Below, piece after piece: positions 31,801 to 44,041 of a stretch of DNA of 64,000 nt; the first letter of the stretch is position 1, and every line of letters begins with the position of its first letter. This DNA comes from Coriaria nepalensis (Eukaryota > Streptophyta > Magnoliopsida > Cucurbitales > Coriariaceae): contig CP114499.1 in assembly GCA_027186245.1 (NCBI GenBank), positions 6,267,001-6,331,000 of the forward strand, given 5' to 3'. Position numbers and translations under genes: made by a program. The notes beneath the pieces are model-generated. The model was given only the letters and a program-made list of their open reading frames with translations, was not told the origin of the DNA and searched no databases.

Positions 31801-34800
31801 ACCTGTCTGCAACAGACACTCACCAGAGCATTTTGGTTTCCTTTTCCAGCCATTGTGTGCTTAAAGGAACTGTATGCGAACGAGCTCATCTCTTACGCAT
31901 AAAATTCTATGGCTGCTTTGATAAGCCACTTGGGAGATACCTCCGTGATGACCTTTTTGACCAGGTTTGCACTCTTATTTTTTTCTTATTTTTTCCTATC
32001 CATTCATACAAAAATTAGTGTCTAGTGGATTCTAATTCTGATGACTTTCTCAATGCAGACATCTTGCTGTAGATCTTGCAAGGAGCCAGCTGATACCCAT
32101 GTCTTATGTTATACTCACCAGCAGGGAAATCTTACAATCAATGTAAGGCACCTTTCCTCGATTAAACTACCTGGAGAACAGGATGGCAAAATATGGATGT
32201 GGCATAGGTGCCTTAGATGTGCTCATATAGATGGAGTTCCCCCAGCAACTCGTAGAGTTGTTATGTCAGATGCTGCTTGGGGGCTTTCTTTTGGAAAATT
32301 CTTGGAACTTAGCTTTTCAAACCATGCGACTGCTAATCGTGTTGCCACCTGTGGTCATTCACTGCAAAGGGACTGTCTCCGATACTATGGGTATGATGGT
32401 AAATTTGTTTTTCGTATCATTAAATTAGTGATTGGTGTCAATTTGTTCAAATGTTGAGTGAAAATTTTCTTGAAAATAACAGGTGTGGGAGCATGGTTGC
32501 ATTTTTCCAGTATTCCCCTATTGACATTCTTTCAGTGCGTTTACCCCCATCTATACTGGAATTCAATGACCATGTACAGCAGGAATGGATAAGAAAAGAA
32601 GCGTCAGAGGTGTTATTTGTTTAAAATCAGTAATTCCTATTAATTAATTTCTTAGAGTGGCATTTAAGTAACTTTTTTCTGCCTTGTCTGCAGCTTATAA
32701 ATAAGATGGAAACCTTATATGCTGAGATTTCAGATATAGTTGACAACTTGGAACCAAAAAGCAAGTCCTTTGCACACGAATTGTCTGGTATAAGTGAGGT
32801 CCAAAACCATATTATTCAGCTGAAGGATCTGATTAGAAAGGAGAGAAGTGATTACATTGTAAGTACGAAAAAGGTTCTTTAACAAATATTTTAGTTATCA
32901 CATGTCAATGTATTATTGTAATTTTTCGGATTAAGTTTCTGTTTTCCTGATGAGGTTTCCTCTCTTATTAATAGGGCTTGCTGCAGCCTCTAATGATGGA
33001 AACCTTACTGCCAGACTTGATTGCTTCAGATGTTCTAGAATTAAATCGTGTTAGACGTTCCCTTTTAATTGGTTCACGATTTTGGGATCGTCGTCTCTAT
33101 TCATTGGATTTGCTTCTGAAAAGGAGTTCTAATATCAACACTGATGCTTTATTGGCTGAGCTCAAAGAGCTAGGAATCGATTCTTCTCATGAAGGTGGGA
33201 AATTTGATTTTGATCATGAAGAGAATATTACTAAGGAGCTTGTTGGAAATGATGCGGAGTCCGGGCAGAAGGAAACGTTTCCTCTGAGTAATAGAGAGGA
33301 GGAAGTGCATTCAGAGGGGGAAATTGCAGTCAATAAGACATCCTCTGGAACCTACTCCGAGCATGGATCTACCCTCTCTGAAAGAATTGATTCGGCATGG
33401 TCAGGTACTATTCATGCAGATGAACTTCAACTTAGTGGTCTCAAGCAGATGGGTCAATATGATAATCCTCAAATTAAAAAGCTAAGATCACCAGTCAGGG
33501 TTCATTCTTTTGATTCTGCAATAAGAATCCAAGATAGAATCCAGAAGGGATTGCCTCCCTCTAACTTGTATTTGTCAACTATTAGATCTTTCCATGCTTC
33601 AGGTGATTATAGGAGCATGGTGAGAGATCCTGTTTCTTACGTGACTAGGACTTACTCCTCCCAAGGATTGCCTTGGGAAGCACAGAAGCTAAATCTGATA
33701 CTGAGCTCCACTCCGTCTTTTATCTCCTCTGCATCTAATATTACAGAAGGAGCAAGATTGCTACTTCCTCAGACCGGAAACAATGACATAGTGATTGCTG
33801 TTTATGACAATGAACCCACTAGCATAATATCATATGCCCTCAGTTCAAGGGAATATGAGAACTGGGTTGAAGATAAGGAGAGTGAGAATGAAGGTGGTTG
33901 GAGTGCCCGTAGGATAAATACAGATGATTCAGCCACTACTACTACTACAGCCTTTTCAGCTTGGCAGTCTTTTGGCTCTTTGGACTTGGATTATATCCAT
34001 TACGGAAGTTATGGATCTGAGGACTCCTCAGCCTCTACAGGAACTGTTTTTACAGATCCCAAAAAATCTCCCCATTTGAGAATTTCTTTTGGGGATGATT
34101 CTTCTAATTCTGGTGGAAAAGTTAAGTTTTCTGTCACATGTTATTTTGCCAAGCAGTTTGACTCTCTAAGAAAGAAATGCTGTCCTAGCGAAGTGGATTT
34201 TGTTCGATCTTTGAGCCGATGTAAGAGATGGAGTGCTCAAGGTGGGAAAAGTAATGTCTACTTTGCCAAGTCATTGGACGAAAGATTTATCGTAAAACAA
34301 GTCACAAAAACAGAGCTCGATTCCTTTGAAGAATTTGCCTCAGAATATTTCAAGTACTTGTCCGATTCTCTTAGGTCTGGAAGCCCAACATGCCTCGCCA
34401 AAATACTTGGTATCTTTCAGGTAAAGGATTGGCAAATCTGAACTTGAGGGTGAAGTTAGTAAATATATATTTTTTCCTACTAGTCATTTATATCTTTATT
34501 TATTTATATTTTTTTCTTATGGTGCAATGGATAGGTCACTGTTAAGCACCTGAAAGGTGGAAAAGAAATGAAAATGGATTTGATGGTGATGGAGAACCTG
34601 TTTTTCAAGAGAAGAATCTCAACGGTCTATGATCTTAAAGGATCTGCTCGGTCCCGTTACAATTCAGATACAACAGGGACTAATAAAGTACTGTTAGATA
34701 TGAACTTGCTGGAAACCTTGTGCACAAAACCCATTTTTCTAGGAAGCAAGGCGAAAAGAAGCCTAGAGAGAGCTATATGGAATGATACGTCCTTTTTGGC

Positions 34801-35171
34801 TGTAAGTTACCATCTCACTTATTCTCACATATATTATAATTAATATTTGACTGGTTTATCTTCTATACATAATTTATATTTGTCTCTCTAAATATCTTGT
34901 TCTTTCTCTTCGACAGTCTGTTGATGTTATGGACTATTCACTGTTGGTTGGGGTTGATGCTGAGAGAAAGGAGCTGGTTATAGGCATAATTGATTTCATG
35001 AGACAGTATACTTGGGACAAGCATCTCGAGACATGGGTTAAGGCTTCCGGAATTCTTGGAGGTCCGAAAAATGCCGCCCCTACTATTATCTCTCCTAAAC
35101 AATACAAGAAAAGGTTCCGGAAGGCTATGACTACCTATTTTCTCACCGTGCCGGATCAATGGTCTTCATAA
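28843..35171 (+). CDS. FAB1C: 1-phosphatidylinositol-3-phosphate 5-kinase, FAB1C-like
   Basis: Eleven coding exons: 28843-29402, 29682-30482, 30568-30721, 30835-31179, 31287-31964, 32059-32390, 32483-32609, 32694-32858, 32975-34420, 34535-34801, 34917-35171. All introns are GT..AG and all phases agree, giving 1709 residues. The start [19 protein letters not shown] matches plant FAB1s. Residues ~40-100 form a FYVE-position zinc region (SCECGTSF..., [19 protein letters not shown]) lacking the R-x-HHCR lipid-binding motif, which fits the FAB1C/D type. A TCP-1/Cpn60 domain spans ~450-650, and a cysteine-rich FAB1-specific region ([30 protein letters not shown]) ~850-960. The C-terminal ~300 residues are the PIP kinase domain with [29 protein letters not shown] and [14 protein letters not shown]. 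It makes PI(3,5)P2 on endosomes and vacuole. An upstream in-frame ATG at 28708 encodes a poly-Glu run and is judged UTR. Confidence 0.93.
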
Positions 35172-35608
35172 TCTGCTACACACCGATTGTATTCTTTTCC
35201 ATCCACAAACGAATTATATTTTCATTAATAAAACAGGAGAGGCAGATCCCCTGATTATTTACTTCCCTTTTGATTGATATGTTGCTAAGAAGCAAGAAGA
35301 GCTGCCAATTGTTTAAATGAGAAAAATGCCCTTTTGAAGACTTGGGGTTTTTTTTTTTCTCTTTCAACTTTACAGATTCAAGTCGAAGAAAGTTACCAAT
35401 AATCCCCACAAGAGTAAACCCCAATGATGAAACCTATAATTATCTCTCATGATAATCTCCCTCTCTTCCACCATTGATATAAACTTCATTGCAGAATGGC
35501 AATCCCCACATATCCTCATCAAGTTCTTTATAATTCTCAACCCTTTGCTGTACTAATCAACCCAAAAGCTAGAGACAGCTTCTCACTATGCCCACACAAG
35601 CTAAACTA

Positions 35609-38354
35609 CTACTCTTCTTCAACTCTCTGCAACATATATTTCGTGTCCGGAACATAACCCGCCTCCTTAATCTCAAAATACAACCTTTCCATCTTTGCCC
35701 TTATCTGATCAAGTAGAGGATGGGTCATATCCCCTGCTATGAAGTTATGAACCTTTCTCCTCACCTCAATCCAACTACACCCTCGAGTTTTTGTAACACC
35801 CCTTTCTCTCATTAAGCACCTAATGTTCGCAGCATCTTCCCATCTTTTGGAAGCAGCGTAAATATTTGCTAGAAGTATATAGTTTCTGGAACTTAATGGC
35901 TAGCTCGAAAAGGCTCTTAGTAGCATATTCTGCAATTTTGGGGTTGCAATTAATCCTACAAGCATCTAGCAAAGAACACCAAACCGCTACATTCGGCTCA
36001 AAAGGCATCTTTTCAATGAAATCTACGGTCTCAACTAACTGACCAGAACGAGCAATTAGATCCACCATACAAGCATATTGTTCCATGGCTGGTTCTAGTG
36101 AATATTCCGTTGTCATCATTTCGAAATATTCCCACCGTTGATCAATTAACCCTGAATGGCTACAAGCCGATAAGAGATTCTACAAGCCAATAAGAGATTC
36201 TACAAGCCGATAAGAGACTCGTAAAGGTGATGTGACTAGGTTTAGACCTGCGGCTTGTAATTGTTCGAATAGATTTATAGCCTCTGTTCCAAATCCGTGC
36301 ATCCCCCGTAAAAAGAAATCATAACAGTCCAAGAAACAAGATCTTTATTTTTCATAAGATCGAATATTCTTCGGCTTTGCTCAATTGATCCGGACCGTCC
36401 ATACATGTCAATAAGTGCATTGAACACAAAATTGCTGATATCTAGCCCATGCCTGATTATGAACTGGTGAATTTCTTTGCCTTGTCTTAAAGCGGCTAAT
36501 CTAGAACAAGCTGGAATGACAGAAACCATAGTCACCATGTCTGGTTTTACGTTTACACTAATCATATCTCTTAATAAGTTTAAGGCATTTACTCCATTTC
36601 CACTTTGTGCACAAGCGGAAATGATAGAATTCCAAATAACATCTCTTTTCGTCCGCATCTTTTCAAAAACAGAACCTGCAAATTGTGAAGAATCACAAGC
36701 AGAGTACGTAGATATAATTGCACTACCAACCCCTTTAGACATCTCTACTTGATGCCTTATTGCATAGCCATGGATCTCTTTTCCAAGGCTTAAGTTCTTT
36801 CCCTGAGCACAAGCCGAAAGAGCCCCAGATAAAATTGTTATATTGGGAACAACACCATTTTCTTGACACATTTGGTGAAAGAATTCATGAGCTATACTCC
36901 CGTTTCCGCTCTGGGTATAGCCTGTAATTAATCCATTCCATGTAGTCATGTTTGGTTCGACTTCTTCTATCTCCATCTTTTCAAGAAGTTCAATGACTTC
37001 TTCATAATGACCTCTAAGTGGATAACCAGCCAGCATTGCATTCCGTGACACCAAATCCTGATGCAAAATCTTATCGAACTTCCTACGAGCATGTTCTAAA
37101 TTAGCCCAGCATTTAGCATAAAAGCTAGTTAATGAGTTGTCTACAAGCAGATCCAAGTCTAAATAACCCGACTTTATACAATAACAACGGATCTCTTTGC
37201 CCTGTTTTAGCAAGGACAAGTTGGTGCAAGCTGAAATCACACTTGGCATGGTGATTGAATTAGGTTTTATACGTTGAAGAATCATTTTCTTAAACTCGTA
37301 TAAAGCTTGAGAAGAATAACCATTTCATACCCAGTTATCAATGCAGTCCATGAAACCACGTTGGGTCTGAAATCTTGAGACTAACCACTTCGGAGAAAAA
37401 TTTGACTGCCTCATTAAATTTCCTGTTCTGGGAATAATCCGTAATGATAGAATTTCAAGTGATTTGATCAGGGATTACACCTTGAAGCTTCATCTCTTTA
37501 ACACACCTAAAAGCCTGTGGAAATCACCCTTTGATGCATAACCCGAAACCATAATGTTCCAAGAAAATGTACTTGGAACTTCATCTCTTTGAACAATTTC
37601 TGAGCAATATCAATTCGACCGCATTTTACAAACATGTTAAGTAACGAACTTTTGACAGAAACATTCCGTTCAAATCCAATATCCATCATGTATTCATATA
37701 CTTTCTTTCCTACTTTATAATCCCTCAAGTCAGAACATGCTAAAACCTTAAGGAAAACAAAGTGATCAGGTCTAATACCTTCATCAATCCTCGCAAAAAA
37801 TAAATCAACTGTCTCTAAATAGTAGCTTGAACCACAATAATTCCCCATAATTGATGTATAACTAAAAACGTTTCTTTCGGGCATTTTGTCCAGAAACTGA
37901 CTTCCAAGACTACCACATTTGCAATACAACTCTACTAACTGACTTCCAAGAAATGGACATAGTTCTACTCCAAGTACAATCAAATGCGCATGAAGTTGAA
38001 GACCGAGTTGGAAATTGTCAAGCTTTTTACATTTTTGGAGAATTAGTGTGTATATTTCAGTACGCTCATCACTCTTGGAAAAATCCATGGATTTAAGTAA
38101 GAGTGTAGCTTTGTGCAACGTCTCATTTCTAGTAGCTGGATTGATAATCACTTGATGGGTTCTGATAGTTGGGAAATTCTCATACCGAGTTGAAGCTGAA
38201 GCTAAAGAGGATGAATTTCTGGTGTTCTTCGAAAATCTTGGAATACAATTTCTGGGTTCTAATTAAACGTTGGGATTGATGGGAAGAGGAATTATTGTAG
38301 AACTTGCCATTATCAACTCCTCGATTTCCCTCGCTCAGAAAAATTGAATCCATT
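35609..38354 (-). pseudogene. PPR protein (PLS class, E+ type) pseudogene
   Basis: Starts at MDSIFLS (38354). Blocks of good PPR sequence follow in different frames: 38151-37507 (YTLILQKCKKLDNFQLGLQLHAHLI; NVSVKSSLLNMFVKCGRIDIAQKLF), 37285-36275 (SVISACTNLSLLKQGKEI; TTWNGLITGYTQSGNG; RDVIWNSIISACAQSGNG; NFVFNALIDMYGRSGSIEQSRRIFD), 36119-35820 (YACMVDLIARSGQLVETVDFIEKMPFEPNVAVWCSLLDACR) and 35812-35609 (GCSWIEVRRKVHNFIAGDMTHP, the E/E+ motif). It stops after YMLQRVEEE, where a DYW domain would begin. At least four frameshifts; one coincides with a tripled 20-bp unit. PPR proteins act in organelle RNA editing or processing; this copy is not functional. Convergent with FAB1. Confidence 0.85.
36160..36219. 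repeat. 20-bp tandem repeat, three copies, in PPR pseudogene
   Basis: Unit CTACAAGCCGATAAGAGATT at 36160, 36180 (one change) and 36200 (one change). Two extra 20-bp units add 40 bases and shift the reading frame by one. Confidence 0.9.
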
Positions 38355-38399
38355 AATGTAGTAAGAGTAATTCTTCTTCTATGACACAAAATTCGTTAA

Positions 38400-39048
38400 T
38401 AATCTTTGGATTATTATATATTCGTAATCTCCTTTGCCAAGCACAAATTCTATCTTTAATTGTTTGGTAGGCACTTGCTTGCGTAACTGAGTTCATACTA
38501 GAACGCCTTCATATATATATACACACTTAATATAATTATGTGACTATACACTATATAAACTCAATTTGTATTATTTATATATATATGATATGATATGATA
38601 TATATTTATCGTCGATTAAAAAAAGGTAAATGAAAAGGTAAACAATGCAATTGACTCGAAAGTTGTTCCAAGAATCCATGTCGCTGTTTGGCCATAATTT
38701 TAAAAATATATTTTTATATTTTTATATTTTAAATTTAAAAATAATTATTAAATGGGTACAAAACATAAAAATAATTAGTAAATAAATACGCTAAATTAAA
38801 ATACATATTATTAAGATATAAAAATTATGTTAGAAATTATTTCCTAATAATTACTTATTTTTTTTAATTATTATTTAAATTATAAAAACTGAAATACATT
38901 ATCTGTAATTCTTTATTATTTGTAATGGATATATTACAATGGGTAACAAGCTTACTAATAATAATAGCTCATGGCAGCATATATAGACATATCTAAGTAA
39001 AGATCTATCCGGAAAAGAGCAGTAAAGTAGTAGTAGTAAACTAGTTTG
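38400..39048. other. intergenic, AT-rich
   Basis: Between the PPR pseudogene start and the end of the PADRE gene. Simple ATATGATATG repeats near 38580-38605. Likely 3' UTR of the PADRE gene just below 39049. Confidence 0.45.
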
Positions 39049-40733
39049 TTAAGAAGTGACTGCAACTTGAATCTCTGCTTCTCTGATCGGCAAGAAACTC
39101 ACTCGCTTCTGCAAAATTCCATCAAACCAACAAAACATGAGAATATTCATAACAAGGGGTACCAAGAAAAAAAAAGGAGGAGAATCCTATGATGTTTTTT
39201 TTGTAAGGTGAAACACTGAAACTTGAAAATTTAGGGTTTGATTGTGTAAACTTGGGAAAAATATTTTGATATATTGATGAATTTAATAATTTATTTCATT
39301 AAAATGTATAGCTTATCATTGATTTAAAAAGAAAATAGATTAGCATAGCTGTTTGAGTGATCATATATACAGTTAGCATACCTTCTTTTCAGGCCTAACT
39401 CTCCTACGATTAAGATATACAATCAAATATGTTATTCCTACAATCATGATATGCTATCAAGGAACTCAATAGGAAACATATTTATTTACTCAGTTCATGA
39501 AAGGATATGGAGAGATACTGTTTTCAACAGATTTCTTACCATTCTATTTATTTATAAATTATTGATCTTTGCAAAGGACTCCAAATTGGTTTAGTTGGTT
39601 GGACAAGTACGTTTCAACTTCCAACTCAATTTGGATTTTCTTATCCTGTTTTTAGACATTTTGAAAAGGATAAGCAAAATAATGCTTATTAATTAGTCTA
39701 ATCTAAAATATGCAACGAACATTCTTTTTTTTTTCCTCTGGATCAAAACAGGTTGACTCGAACCCGAAACTTCTTGGTTGCTGGCCATATGCAATGAACT
39801 AATCAACTAATCAACGAACTAATCAAATTAACATGAGCCAAAACAAATTATATTCATTTTTGAAAGCTCAAATTAGGGTATGCCCACAAAACATCTCATT
39901 CTTGTTTCTTTAGGTTCACCAACTTATTATAATCTTCTCACAATTATAATATGCTCCCCCTTTCCCTATTCTAAGGCATCAAACTAGATAAAACTTAACA
40001 TCAAAAAAAAAAGAAAATAAGGTAGTGAATAAATAATCCAGACGTCAGAAAGAAAATAATAATAAATAATAAAATAAATAAATACCTCGCGCCCATTGAT
40101 AACACCTTGTTGTCCAACCCTCCCACGTCCACCGCTACTCCACCGCATTTTCTGATCCCTCTCCAAACGCCCGGTTCCACCACAATCATCATCATCATTG
40201 TAAGTATCACCATTGTTCTTCATGGTCAAGCACAAACTCACAATCTTCTCTCCCGCCTCAAATTCATCTCTACTTTCCCTCATCAGCCTCTCTACCTCTC
40301 CTATAGGAAGCCTCATCTTAAGCCTAACACTACTACCTCGGCCACTTCCACTCCCATCATCACTTCTCAGCATCCTTGTCGGATTCATTATAGACAGCTC
40401 CGAATTTGATCTTCTGGACAACATCAAACTCTCCAACTTGTCCTTAGCACTCATATTGATCATTCCCGACTTGACTCTTCTCGGAGCCTTCTTGGTTAAT
40501 AGCTCAGGTAGTTCCACCAGAAAGTAGAGCCTCTTGGGCTCTAATTCTTGATGGGTTTCAAGCGGTTTTGCTCTAATCCCGTAGTGCTTCACAGCTTCTG
40601 ATTCCAACAAGACATAGCCTGGATTTTCTCTCATTACTTCTCCTGCTTTGATTCCTGCCTTTAGCTTCACTGTCTCGCCGTTTATCTTCATCACTTTTGC
40701 AAACTTCTTTGATCCGGCCAAGCTGTTGCCCAT
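39049..40733 (-). CDS. PADRE domain (DUF4228) protein
   Basis: Two exons: 40733-40086 (216 codons) and 39108-39049 (19 codons plus stop), joined by a GT..AG intron of about 980 bp at phase 0. The product is 235 residues. The start chosen, MGNSLAGSKKFAKVMKINGETVKLKAG, is the family's N-terminus; Gly2 suits N-myristoylation. Then VMRENPGYVLLESEAVKHYGIRAKPLE and LEPKRLYFLVELPE are the PADRE core. A basic, Ser-rich middle and a GEVERLMRES helix follow. Exon 2 gives KRVSFLPIREAEIQVAVTS, the usual C-terminal motif, and it was found from sequence since the exon is too short to stand out. DUF4228 genes respond to stress and pathogens; biochemical role unknown. Without splicing, the frame runs into a hydrophobic tail (VFIYFIIYYYFL) that is intronic. 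Confidence 0.9.
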
Positions 40734-41017
40734 CTTCTTGTTGTGTGTTGTAGATTTTGTAGGTGTAATCAACAAAAAAATGATGAACAGCTTTTCTTTT
40801 TGCTAGGCGATATAGGCTACTAGAATTTAGAAAAGCAAAAAAATGAATCGGAATATATGAAGAAGAGTGATGGTGATTTTTTTTTCTTTCTCTGTTTTGT
40901 TGTTAAAGTGTGCTTTTTTATTTGTATGTGGATTAAGGTTACTATCTCCCCACCTAAAAGGTTGTATGAGCTCTGACATATGGGGTTAGTGGGTGTAGTT
41001 CTATAGAGACATGGTTT

Positions 41018-41025
41018 TATTTATA
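41018..41025 (-). promoter_or_regulatory. TATA box of PADRE gene
   Basis: Minus strand CTATAAATA about 285 bp upstream of the ATG at 40733. Confidence 0.5.
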
Positions 41026-41029
41026 GTGG

Positions 41030-42400
41030 TTGTTAATTTGCTATTGTGGGTCATTAGTCAATAAAGAAGGCAAGTTTTGAAAAAGAAAAGATCAAAAAAC
41101 AAAAACAAAAACAAAACAAAGTTAAAAGTTTGACAAAAATTAAGAAGCGCACAGGAGCTTTGGCTTAGAGAAATATCAAAACCCACATGGGTGTATAAAT
41201 ATCGATCGAAGAAAAAAAGTCAAGTCTAACATAGCAATATCATTCGTTATGTTTTTTTTTTTTGTGAATTTTGTTGATGTTATTGTTTACGTGCATATAT
41301 GTGGGATAAATTCTACCGTTCTTCAATTTTTTGATAAAAGTAATTAAAGAATTTTTTATAATATATTATATTTATTATAAATCAATTTATCTTAATTATA
41401 TATAATATCTATAATCTAATATATATATATATACTTTTAGATTAAAAGTTAGTCTTAAGGGTTATTATTCGTCCACATATGCTAATTACGTACGTGAAAC
41501 TAATGTTCATATTTTCTAACACCTTACCATTTTGTCGATCGTATTAAAGTTTGGCACTGCCTAGCTCTTGTCAGTTTCCATCTCATATTTCAACCTCCTC
41601 TCTAAACAAAAAGACCCAATCAAACATGTGTTTCTCTGTCTATTTCTCGAAAGCTCAATTTCATGAGAGGCATTTAAGGTGGCGTCGTACTAAACTAAGT
41701 TCATAAAAAAAAAAAAAAAAAAAAAGCGTCACTTCAGCTAAAATGATCGGTGGTCTTAGTTTAGCCCGAGACTTCTCTAAGTGCTCTAAGTAATCTCCAG
41801 TTTCATAAACAGGATACTATAATCACCCTTGGGCACACAACCCTTGTTGAAGCCGAAATATGTTAAAACATGTAATAAATTATAGTTGTGATAATATTAA
41901 TAAAGCCTTAGGTTTGAAAACGTAGTTACGAATTTATATTATTGTCAGTTTGTCTTGTCATCATGAAAGAGAGACGATATGTATCTCCTGATTTCTAGCC
42001 CCGTGATATATGGACCAGAATGATGATTACATTTACATTATCCACGTTAATCACGGCTGACGATCCAAAATATTTCCTGTTTGAAAATTTTTCATTTTGT
42101 TTTTATCATTATCAGAAAAGGGACGTAGGTAGAATGGCTCTTATTTTGTCGTCTTCCTGCTTAATTTCCAGATTTACCAAAAAGGGGAGAAAGATCAGCA
42201 AGACTTCTATAGTTTTAGACTTGACGGAAGTTGTCATGTAGATCTTCAGCAGCAGCAGCATTTGAATATTATCAGTTAACTGTGTAGCCTTGCCCCTAAG
42301 TCCAAATTCGAAAAGATGGTCTAACGTTACGTGTATAAAGTTTCACTTCGAATTTAAACATTTTGTGCGGTACTTGACACTCCTCTAAATAATCAAGTTA
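41030..42400. other. intergenic, no gene seen
   Basis: Distal promoter of the PADRE gene and unassigned DNA. A poly(A) run at 41705-41725 and an ATATAT run at 41418-41432. ORF at 42020 has no recognisable domain. Confidence 0.45.
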
Positions 42401-42429
42401 GCCTAACTGAATATTGCCAAGAGGTTTGC

Positions 42430-43870
42430 TTGAAGACTTAGAAGAACACTTAAGTTAGAAAAAAATAAAGAACTCTTTGTATTACTAGAATGCTAGTATT
42501 TAAGGATGATTTACAAATGATGAGTATTCTTCCTTATATAGACCTCTATCTTGAAATGGATGGTCAAGATCAACTCGATCTAACGGCTACGATCTACCTT
42601 CTAGAGATTTCCATACAAATATCTACTATTTTATAAGAGACTAGAAGAATGTACAAGGTTATAGAGAATACCACAAGTGTGTAAGGTAAAAGTTTCTACA
42701 TTCTTCCATGAAACCTCCTCCACCTTTCATATCAAGTAAGGCAGTCCGTGACACGCTCTCCCACCTATTTGGGCGATGCCCCCGTCGTCCCTTCAAGCTC
42801 GAATCGCTCAATACGGTCTTTAAACTGCCACAACAAGTCTTCGTGCTCCCTACTAGCCTCATTCTTCGGGACTCCCTTCCATCGAACGAGGTATTCCTTG
42901 TAGCTCGGCACGCCTCATTTCCTTATGTTTCTATCCGCGAGGATTTCTTCAACTTCTCCATCATAAGAAGTAACCACCGCCGTTGGTGCTCGCTTGGACA
43001 CCCCTCGACTAGGTTCATCCGTGTCTTTATGATAACGCTTCAAGAGACTCACATGAAATATCGGATGAATCCGCAACTTCGAAGGTAACTCTAACTTGTA
43101 GGATACCTTGCCAACTCGTTGAATGATCTTGAATGGCCCCTAATACCACCGGATCAACCCCTTATGCACCTTCCTCAACGACTTGAATTGTTAAGGCAAA
43201 AGCTTCACCATGACACGATCTCCTTCTTGGAATTCCGCTGCCCTTCGCTTAAGATCGACCTACTTCTTCATCTTCTTAGATGCCTTCCTTAAGTGGGCAC
43301 GAACCATGTCTGTCTCTTCTTGTAGGCCTTTGGCAAATTTTTATGCCGCTGGACTTTTTCCTGAGTAGCCCAATGCTACCGCATTTGGAGTCAATGGTTG
43401 GTGACCTATGGCAAGCTCGAAAGGACTCTTCCCTGTCGACTCACTCTGATGTAGGTTGCAGGAGAATTGCGCCATGTCTAACAACTTGGCCCAATCATTT
43501 TGGTTGGCACTCACGTAATGCCTCAAGTAAGCTCCAACAACCTATTCACCCTCTCCGTTTGGCCGTCGGTTTGAGGATGAAAACTCATTGAGAAGTTCAA
43601 GTCTGAACCAATTAACTTGAACAACTCCGTCCAAACTCTCCCGATGAACAGTGGATTTCGGTCGCTCACAATGGTTTGGGGCACACCCCAAAGCTTCACC
43701 ACATACTTTAGGAATAACAAAGCCGTCTCATCGGCAGTGACATCAGGAGAAGCCAGGATGAATACTGCATACTTAGAGAATCGATCCACCACCACAATAA
43801 TCGTCCAGTATCCTTCCAACCTCGGGAGACAGCCGAACTGTGTAGGGGAATATGGGCCAATTTGTGATGA
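42430..43870 (-). mobile_element. Gypsy (Ty3) chromovirus 3' part: integrase, chromodomain, partial LTR
   Basis: Minus-strand frames give the integrase core (IIVVVDRFSKYAVFILA, KLWGVPQTIVSDRNPLFIG, FHPQTDGQTERVNRLLE), then LRHYVSANQNDWAKLLDMAQF and KSPFELAIGHQPLTP. The [19 protein letters not shown] segment follows near 43130, and a chromodomain (EYLVRWKGVPKNEAS... DLLWQFKDRIERFEL) at 42895-42770, stopping at 42765. The chromodomain marks it as a chromovirus. A purine-rich GGTGGAGGAGG tract (minus, near 42715) and a TATA-like TATATAAGGAAG (42527-42538) suggest that part of the 3' LTR lies at 42430-42705. RT and protease are absent; several frames are broken. Confidence 0.85.
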
Positions 43871-44041
43871 GTAGAAAGGCCTAGTCCCATTAGGCCAAGT
43901 TGGAGATGAGCCAGCTATGAACGCAGTAGGGAAAAGAGTGTGACGCGGTTGAGCAGGCATTGAAGCGAGAGAGAGGCCACCATTGTTACGCGATGCAAAG
44001 TAGCAGTAGTGACAACAGGCGGCAAGACGACCCTTCTGCAT
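43523..44041 (-). pseudogene. chimeric ORF: Copia gag end fused to Gypsy integrase
   Basis: One open frame of 172 codons. Its first ~68 residues (QKGRLAACCHYC, MPAQPRHTLFPTAF, SPTWPNGTRPFYSS) continue the Copia gag above it. From LPRLEGYWTIIVVVDRFSKY on it is Gypsy integrase. The change occurs near 43835-43860 with the frame kept. It probably arose from a deletion or insertion joining two elements, and there is no sign it is selected. Confidence 0.7.

Noticed and set aside
39984..40085. Hydrophobic C-terminal tail of the PADRE protein
   Set aside because: It is intron read-through; a GT donor after GGGCGCGAG and a downstream exon coding KRVSFLPIREAEIQ restore the normal end.
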